64,000 nucleotides of DNA from Aporrectodea caliginosa (Eukaryota > Annelida > Clitellata > Crassiclitellata > Lumbricidae), in the NCBI GenBank assembly GCA_020284085.1, contig JACEVL010000150.1, positions 1,030,616-1,094,615 on the forward strand. The letters are read 5' to 3'. Below the pieces are notes generated by a model that was given only the letters and a program-made list of their open reading frames with translations, was not told the origin of the DNA and searched no databases. Below, piece by piece: positions 57,241 through 64,000 of the stretch (the first letter of the stretch is position 1; every line of letters starts with the position of its first letter). The position numbers were made by a program, and so were the translations under genes.

Positions 57241-59347
57241 TAAATTTCCTCACGTCTACTAACCACCCGTCTCTATGTCTGGCCGGTGTTGGATCCGTTT
57301 GGATGTGTCTGGGTTGCCAGAGGATAATTTGAACTGCTGGAGTCGGCTGACTTGGCTGGCTGGGTATTCAGACTGTTCGGCGCTTTTCATCGGAATTCCT
57401 GAGGCGCTTTAGTTGGTTAGTCACTCATCGGGAGTCGATAAGATGTCGAAAGTCAGACTTTCTTCTTCTTCTTCCGGACTTTGGAGAGACTTTAGGGAAA
57501 ATTGTAGCGCAATATTTCGAACAGACGCTATACGTGTACTTTTGTAGGCTTTGCAGCAGTGCTGGATCTAGAAGTTAAGTTAGAACGGGCCGCCATATTT
57601 TCGATGACTGTTTAATAGATGACTGGACATGAGGACTTTTAAAGACCATTCGGAGTCGTTAAAACATTTAATTAGATCGTTTTTGTTCTATATGATTGTT
57701 TGATTAAAAAATCGTTTTCTTTTTGTTTGTTTTTCCAGAGTAACAGAGTTTAGCGAGACGCTTGTGCCTCGGGAATGGTGCAATACCGAACATTGTGGTC
57801 TCTTGACGATCGAGTCTCTTTGTCGTTGGCCATTTTGTGGCCATGTTTAATGCAGTCGTCGGCTCATGCTGTATATGATTTTCATTTAAATATTGGCGTG
57901 TTTTCCGGATAATATTATAATTTATTTATCAGCTTATTTGTAACAAGTTATTCTCAGATGTGTGTGGTGTTTATTTTAAGGTGTCGCTTTGCTTGTTGTG
58001 ACGTCAACGCCGATAACGGCACATGTACTGTAGCCTATAATGAGCGTTTTCGCGTTGCCTCTTCTGGCGCTAAATAAGTGAATTTTTTCCCTTAATGAAA
58101 GACTTAACAATTTTTAACGATATCAATCTTCAATTATGTATCAAAACAGGAGAACTGTTTGCTGTTTTTGAAATAATGTGCTGTCTGTTATTAGACAGTG
58201 TTATGCCTGAACTACTTGTCTTAACTCCGAAGACAAGCATGTGCAGTGCTGCCAACACAGGATTGTGCGCGAGTCTGTACATATTATAAGCTAATCCGGA
58301 TTTACGTGTAGTTTAATTAAGTGGATCTATTAAATACCAGGTGCTTATGCATGGTTTCTGCAGTATGGGTGTTTAATTGAGAGGTCAGTCTGCTTAGGCA
58401 CCTAATTAGTCTATTGTTTTGACTTTGTATTATCAATGATTTATGAGGCAGTCTGTGATTTGTCTTCATTATCCAGAACTGGATATCAGTTAACTATAAC
58501 GGATTGTGATGGCAAGATGTAAATCTGCACGAAATAGACAAATTGTATAAACACAACAAATCTAGAGGGACGATGTTTTGTCAACCATCAGCCGGAAATT
58601 GGTATAGGCCCCTAATTAGTTTCAGATTGCTTAGACAGTAGCTTTAATTTCTTTACATTTATGCATCTTTAAACTGATCCTCAAGAAGGTATAATGGCCT
58701 ATGAAAGTGTGGTTTAGGTAAATGTGAAAAGTGTGATTTCCGGTTGTAACCAATTTGGGGATACAGCTATGCCAGAACCCATTTGGCTTGTCACAAAATG
58801 CATCCTAGAGAGTTATTCTGAGCTATGAACGCCGAGGTTTCTATTCACCATGTTCATCCAGTGCCTTTTTGAAGACTAAACTTTATACTTTATATGCGGG
58901 GAACATATTTATATATGGGAAATTATGTTCCGAGTATAAACTTCAATAAGCGCAGGCCAATTTTCATGTATTTATGTATACAGAAGAACATCTGGCAGAC
59001 TTTTATGTGTACGCAAATGCATAAATTTTTTAATATGTGTATTTGCATTTTGAAACTGTCGTGGCGACATCTAGCCTTTAGTTGTGTGTTTAGATTGTGT
59101 TTGTTCGTTGTGTGTGTGTCTGTGTGTGATGTGAAGATCAAGTGAAAAACTATTTTAAACATTCACGTTTTCTTGATTTAGATGTATAGGCAGCGAGGAT
59201 TGAACAAGATTCAGATTTCACCTAACTATTAGCAATCCAAAGCAATACAACATATAGTATACATATAGGCCTAACTGTTTTAATTTAGTCAGAAACCTAA
59301 TGGATTACCCCAATCCCCTTCCCATAAGATATGAATTGAGATGATTG
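57241..59347. other. Intergenic or intronic DNA, no gene recognised
   Basis: Near 57738 an acceptor-like TTTGTTTTTCCAG is followed by 37 open codons (VTEFSETLVPREWCNTEH...) before a TAA. It has no partner exon or family match. Otherwise AT-rich unique DNA. Confidence 0.3.
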
Positions 59348-59355
59348 TCCAGATC

Positions 59356-59508
59356 CAGGGATGGGCAAATTATTCGGAAAAATGTAATTGAATTACAAAT
59401 TACTTTGGGACATCTAGTGTAATTGGATTTTAAATTACAAAATACACGGGGAAATGTAATAGAATTATAAATTACAGATTACGTAATTTCAATTACTGCC
59501 CATCCCTG
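59356..59508. mobile_element. hAT-type MITE, 153 bp, 8-bp TSD
   Basis: CAGGGATGGGCA inverted ends and a perfect 8-bp duplication, TCCAGATC (59348-59355 and 59509-59516). The interior is made of AATTACAAATTAC-type repeats. Confidence 0.9.
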
Positions 59509-59516
59509 TCCAGATC

Positions 59517-60460
59517 TGCTACAGATCCTCCTTTGCCAATCCGTAACTGCAGCTTATATATATAGGCTCCCAAAGCCAGCTCCCAAGACAGTTTTTCATG
59601 GAGACGCAGGATGTATATAGCCTAGGTACTATAGGATATATATAGTTATATACATATACATATATATATATATATATGTTTAGCTACATTTTAAGCTCTG
59701 ATCGTATGCGTCATGAATATTAATACTATAGCTACCAGGTCTGTGGTTGACATAGGCCTATACACAGAATAGTCTGTTCGGATATTTTCTCGCCTCTGGT
59801 CGTTTGCTGCAGCAATAACACAATACACCATGCATGCAGTTGGACTTGCAATAGCTATATTAGGCTAAATCGGAAATAACATTTCCCCAAGCGTTTGCAT
59901 ATCATTAGAGAATACAACGGCAAGTCGGTCTGCCCAACAGCGCGCAGTTTCTAAACGTCATTGTGACGACGTCTCGTATTGTTTATTTAGCGACAGCGCT
60001 TGAATGATTGTGTTGATCGACATTTGCGGTTTCCGGTCTCCTAGCAGTCTGCATGGGCCATTTCCTCGGGACCCTTTGGCGACTTCGTCTGAGTAATATA
60101 GATACAGGGCTTTACGCAGAATGGTTAGTGAAAGGCCAGTCGGACTACTGAGCCAACCAGCAATTACGAGTGGAAGGACGGATGGCGAGAGTTGGTGCGT
60201 AGGTTGATATGACTGCAGTTGAGTCAAAATAGACCTATTGTTAGCGAGGTCTTTTTGTTTTGTGTCCGCTTCGAGTTTGCCCCGAGCACGGGGTCGCTTT
60301 AAACGCATTGTTCCTTGATGGCTTCGATTGCTCTCCGACTATAGATGATCCCGCTAAATAAAATAGGGCCACCAAGGTAATGAATTAGAAAGAATCGCGA
60401 TAGCACATGGCAGCCAGTTCACATTCAGATACCTGAATTAAACATAAATCGAGAATTAAC
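59517..60460. other. Intergenic DNA with an unrecognised minus-strand frame
   Basis: (TA)n at about 59650-59680. A minus-strand frame of 116 codons (59958-60308) lies in a slightly GC-richer stretch but shows no domain, signal or splice support. Confidence 0.3.
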
Positions 60461-60467
60461 TAACAGA

Positions 60468-60530
60468 ACTTAACTAAGCACCCAGTTAGTTGAATGTCAT
60501 ACACTGTTATGGGTGCTTAGTTACTTTGTT
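60468..60530. repeat. Short imperfect hairpin
   Basis: AACTAAGCACCCA at the left and TGGGTGCTTAGTTA at the right are inverted copies around a roughly 33-nt loop. Confidence 0.75.
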
Positions 60531-60814
60531 GTTACAAATATTGATTTATTTTTTCGTAAAATTTTGAAAGCCAGGCCATTGGCCGATCAATATGGGTATG
60601 CTATTCCAATCAATCAATATTTCGTTTAATTCAACAAATTTAGTTGTCATATAGACGCAACAAGTTAAATCCCATGCCCAAGCCCCGACCGATCTAACAT
60701 TAAACAGCCGATATTTGTGTGGGCAGAGGTTGTCGATGCAACTTGGTGGTTCTTGTGGGGTAAGGATTAATGTCAGAGGTAAGGAGGAAGAGTTGTCCAA
60801 ATATAGCCTATATA

Positions 60815-61798
60815 CACTGTGTCCGGATGAAAAGTAGAACACAACAAAAAGTGTCATAACTCGGTCAAAACTATCAGTATTTACCTGAAATTTTAAACAC
60901 AACAACAGTGACCATATCTACACGAGATCCTAAAGCCGTTTGGAAATGTTCGTGAATTTATCATATTTATGAGCGTTTGCAATGGAGCACTGACAAATTA
61001 AAGTTTCCAACATGGGCCCTTACATATTACATAAGAAAGTGAAGTTCAGCTACAGCTGGTGTTCAAAATGTCCTCCTCGTTCACGGACACATGACCGTAG
61101 ACGTGGACGCCACTGTTTGATGGCCCGGTCGATGATCGCGTGGTCAAACAGCTGCCACTCCTCAACCAGACGCGCCCTTAGATGATCGACGTCACGAATA
61201 CGGGAACGATAAACGCGCTCCTGCAGTACACTCCAGATTTGGTAGTCAACTGGATTGAGGTCTGGACTGTTGGGTGGCCACATCTGCGGTGATATGAAGT
61301 CGGGTGTCTCCCGGGACAGCAGAGCAATGGTCTCACGTGCTCGATGCGCAGGGGCACTGTCTTGTTGGAATGTGAAGTAGCCGCCAGAAACCTGCTTGAT
61401 AGCAGGTAGCAGATGTTGAGTGAGCAGCACATCGCGATAGTACGCTCCATTTACCTTCACACCCGGCTCAACAAAGATCAAATGAGTGCACCCCAGGGTT
61501 GACACACCGACTGAGACCATTAGTGACTTTGAAAAGTGTGAACGTGTTTTGAGGAGACGTTCAGCAGGCACGTGTTTCTTATGTAATATGTAAGGGCCCA
61601 TGTTGGAAACTTTAATTTGTCAGTGCTCCATTGCAAACGCTCATAAATATGATAAATTCACGAACATTTCCAAACGGCTTTAGGATCTCGTGTAGATATG
61701 GTCACTGTTGTTGTGTTTAAAATTTCAGGTAAATACTGATAGTTTTGACCGAGTTATGACACTTTTTGTTGTGTTCTACTTTTCATCCGGACACAGTG
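60815..61798 (-). mobile_element. Internally deleted Tc1/mariner element (DD37D type), 984 bp
   Basis: Near-perfect inverted repeats of about 221 bp begin CACTGTGTCCGGATGAAAAG (60815-61037 and 61574-61798), flanked by TA on both sides as mariners require. Between them is the C-terminal half of a transposase on the minus strand. The target is the minus-strand LINE at 60545-62600. Such long inverted repeats suggest that the terminal sequence was duplicated when the middle was lost. Confidence 0.9.
61050..61601 (-). CDS. Tc1/mariner transposase, N-terminally truncated
   Basis: The 183-codon frame starts inside the inverted repeat (MGPYILHKKHVPAERLL) and covers the second half of the DDE/D catalytic domain. 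It contains the second catalytic Asp in FQQDSAPAHRA and the third in WPPNSPDLNPVDYQIW. The spacing between those two residues is 37, which gives the DD37D signature of the maT/ITmD37D group. The paired helix-turn-helix DNA-binding region and the first catalytic Asp are absent, so the protein cannot be active. The frame is otherwise open and well preserved, implying recent deletion or recent arrival. It ends at 61050 within a few bases of the other inverted repeat. Confidence 0.85.
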   Translation of the reverse strand: MGPYILHKKHVPAERLLKTRSHFSKSLMVSVGVSTLGCTHLIFVEPGVKVNGAYYRDVLLTQHLLPAIKQVSGGYFTFQQDSAPAHRARETIALLSRETPDFISPQMWPPNSPDLNPVDYQIWSVLQERVYRSRIRDVDHLRARLVEEWQLFDHAIIDRAIKQWRPRLRSCVRERGGHFEHQL

Positions 61799-62600
61799 TA
61801 TATAGCTGGTAACAGAATGCGCTCGTAACGATACATGAATTCACCTACAGGTGCTATCCTAATTTGTTCAGCTGTTAGTAATTTGAATTCTGAAAACAAC
61901 TGACTATATAATATTATAGTATTATGATATCCGTACGGAGCGCCAGCAATGAATCGGACAGCTCGTTTTGTAGAATGATCAGCCTTTGTATACGGTTTGA
62001 GTGGAGACCCATATTAAATTACAATACACAAGGTTGGGATAGATCAGCGTGTAATTAAGCTTTAACCGAACCTTGGGTGGCAATAGATAGGAAGCTAGAT
62101 TTAGGATCCCAATATTCTGTGCAATTTTGGAGGAGATTGTTTTATCTGACCTTTCCATGATAAATGATAATTGCTGCTGGTCTAATATTACACCTGGAAA
62201 TTTGGATGTCACTGGAGTAATGGGATTACCATCAATACGTAGTGTTTTGAATCATACGGACAATTTTTCTTATGGGACCTGAATAATATATTACTGGTCT
62301 TACCTGGGTTGAGGGATAATTTATTTTCATGAAACCAACAGGCTTTAATCAATCAAAACTAGTTCAGCATTCAGTTCTTGATATAACGTGTCCAAGGAAC
62401 TATGAGAATAAAAGATATTAGTATATATCGTCAGCAAAGAGAATGAAAGACATAAGAGGTGAGACGTTTGGAAGGTCATTCATATCGATTATATATAGGA
62501 ACAACAGTGGTCCTAAATTTGATCTTTGTGGAACGCCTAAATTAATTGCACTCATGCGTCATCGAGAAGGCTCCATTGCAATGCACTACATGTGAGCTAT

Positions 62601-63440
62601 TCTCAAGTTAATTGGCAAACCACCAAGTACATACATACATACATACATACACGTACATATTTACGCGTGTATACGTATATACGTATAAGCTTATATGCGT
62701 AAATATACATACATACAGATAGATGAATACATGCATACACGTACATACATGCATACATACATACATACATACACGCGTATACATGCATACAGACACACAT
62801 ACATGTACGTAACTGATGTACGTCTGGATATATACATGTCTTACTCATGATCAGGTGATATGAGGTGTGTCTCCTGGAGCAGACTGCACGCATGACTGAC
62901 TCAAAGCGCCAAACAACGACTTAATTATTCTTGTTTCAGTCGACCATGAACACGACCTTCCTTCGTCTTTTAGATGTTCTGCCTTTTGGCGGTTTTACTC
63001 TTAGAGTAAATTGATTCGGTATTACCATCCGTGTCTCATTTCGTTCGTCTATCCAACCTCCTTAATGTCTCTTTGTCTGTCTCTGTGTCCACTTGTCTTT
63101 CTTTCTGCGGTGCTTCTTGACTTCAATCTTTATTTGACTGTCTTAATCTTTGTTTCTTTCGGTCTATATATATCTGTTCTCTTTCTCTCACTCTCTACTT
63201 AATTGTCTTCTTTCGCGTCTCTATTTCTGATTGTCTGTCTGTTTTTTGCTTTATATCTGCCTGACTGTCTCTCTTATCTGCCTTTCTTAATTCTTTAATC
63301 TCTCTCTCTCGCCTTCTCTGTCGTTTACTCTCTCTCTCTCTTTCTAATTCTGCTCGCTCCTCTTTCCTCTTTGTATATCTGTCTGCCTCCTTTCTATGTC
63401 TTTCTTCTCTCTTCACCGCCATCTATTCTGTCTGTCTGTC
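62601..63440. repeat. ATAC and CT/CTGT simple repeats
   Basis: (ATAC)n type repeats at about 62628-62800, then ordinary DNA, then CTCTC/TGTCT-rich sequence from about 63060 to 63440. No gene seen. Confidence 0.7.
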
Positions 63441-64000
63441 TGTCTGTGCATGCGTTATTGCGCTGGACGAACAGGTCACTGCATGCACTATATATAAGTC
63501 TCAGAGTGCAACGCTTCTCTCTGAACATAAATACGTGTATAACATATTTTGGACGGAAATTATATTGAATCGCTTTGAGGCGTTTGATGTTTGCCATCGT
63601 TCTCTTATAAGATGGGTGTCAAGTGACGCATCAAAAGGATTCATTGTCTGATAAACTTGGCATCGAGAAGAGTGTGGGTGTTGGATGTGTATACACAATT
63701 ATTATTCACTTTTGCACAGGCAACAGTCGTTCGTACGAATATTTTGCGAAGCCTCTGGACACGGTATAAATACACGACTGCAGAGCGAATCGTTCACGTT
63801 GTGAAAAGTTTAGAAAATAAGCGGCAAGCTTGCTCATCTGCACGTCTCTTTCGCTCACTCTCTCTGTCTCTGTCTGTCTGTATGTCTGTCTGTCTCTCTC
63901 TCTCTCTTTTGTCTGTCTCTCTGTCTCTCTGTCGAGCTTCTTAAGCTCGACTTCGCTCTTCTTGCAAAAACTTTTCAATCTTTCACCTCCTCGTCCAGTG
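63441..64000. other. Right end of window, CT-rich with no gene recognised
   Basis: A CTGTCTCTGT repeat lies at about 63855-63930, flanked by unique DNA. Open frames are short and run through the repeat. Confidence 0.4.

Larger units (their letters stand above)
60545..62600 (-). mobile_element. Decayed LINE, split by a mariner element
   Basis: The minus strand reads GVPQRSNLGPLLFL, then NDLPNVSPLMSFILFADD (the FADD catalytic box, about 62430-62540). It continues TSKFPGVILDQQQL, LLPPKVRLKLNYTLIYPNLV and YCNLIWVS (61979-62212). After the mariner at 60815-61798 it goes on with YRLFNVRSVGAWAWDL, a degenerate version of the C-terminal GP-x-WNSL block (about 60650-60710). Many frameshifts and stops. 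Confidence 0.7.

Noticed and set aside
58990..59020. Alternative Cip/Kip second exon: AG followed by ACTTTTATGTG (Asp-Phe-Tyr-Val)
   Set aside because: It would also complete a PIP-like motif, but the acceptor lacks a pyrimidine tract, it lies 18 kb away and it has no basic residues after the motif. The exon at 44615 fits better in every respect.

Overview
This is animal nuclear DNA: AT-rich, intron-rich and full of transposons. GT-AG introns, three conserved animal genes, CR1/L2-type LINEs, tRNA-derived SINEs and many hAT-like MITEs point to a marine invertebrate. I favour a deuterostome, most likely an echinoderm, because the 2.5-kb foldback element at the left end resembles the TU foldback transposons described in sea urchins. 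The species is not identified.

Three host genes can be read with confidence. (1) 4212-4406 (+) is the last coding exon of a D-type cyclin, with the CQxQIEALL helix end and the C-terminal TPTDVRDV phosphodegron; the earlier exons lie left of the window. (2) 15598-16860 (-) holds three exons of a TMEM216/TMEM80-family ciliary transition-zone protein; its short first coding exon was not found. (3) 40370-44685 (+) is a complete two-exon Cip/Kip CDK inhibitor (p21/p27 type). Its PCNA-binding PIP box, QATITDYF, is split by a 3.9-kb intron. A fourth gene, 26626-28272 (+), encodes 17 intact C2H2 zinc fingers, but its coding context is decayed at both ends.

Layout: 1-4.2 kb, last intron of cyclin D with a giant foldback; 4.2-15 kb, cyclin D 3' side, a perfect 8 x 49-bp satellite, LINE remnants and a MITE; 15-17.2 kb, TMEM216-like gene and SINEs; 18.5-26.1 kb, a transposon nest with MITEs inside MITEs, a LINE with a readable RT domain, and a hAT element inside a second LINE; 26.3-28.4 kb, zinc-finger gene; 28.4-39.4 kb, LINE, SINE and MITE debris; 39.7-44.7 kb, Cip/Kip gene; 44.7-64 kb, simple repeats, hAT elements, MITEs and a deleted mariner inside a LINE, with no gene I can recognise.

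The main result is that a cyclin D gene and a Cip/Kip gene, activator and inhibitor of the same kinases, lie about 36 kb apart in the same orientation. Human CCND3/CDKN1A (6p21), CCND2/CDKN1B (12p13) and CCND1/CDKN1C (chromosome 11) keep the same association at a larger scale, so this may be the unduplicated ancestral linkage. The second result is a group of four MITEs with different terminal inverted repeats that share an internal 37-bp tandem repeat, flanked by clear target-site duplications.
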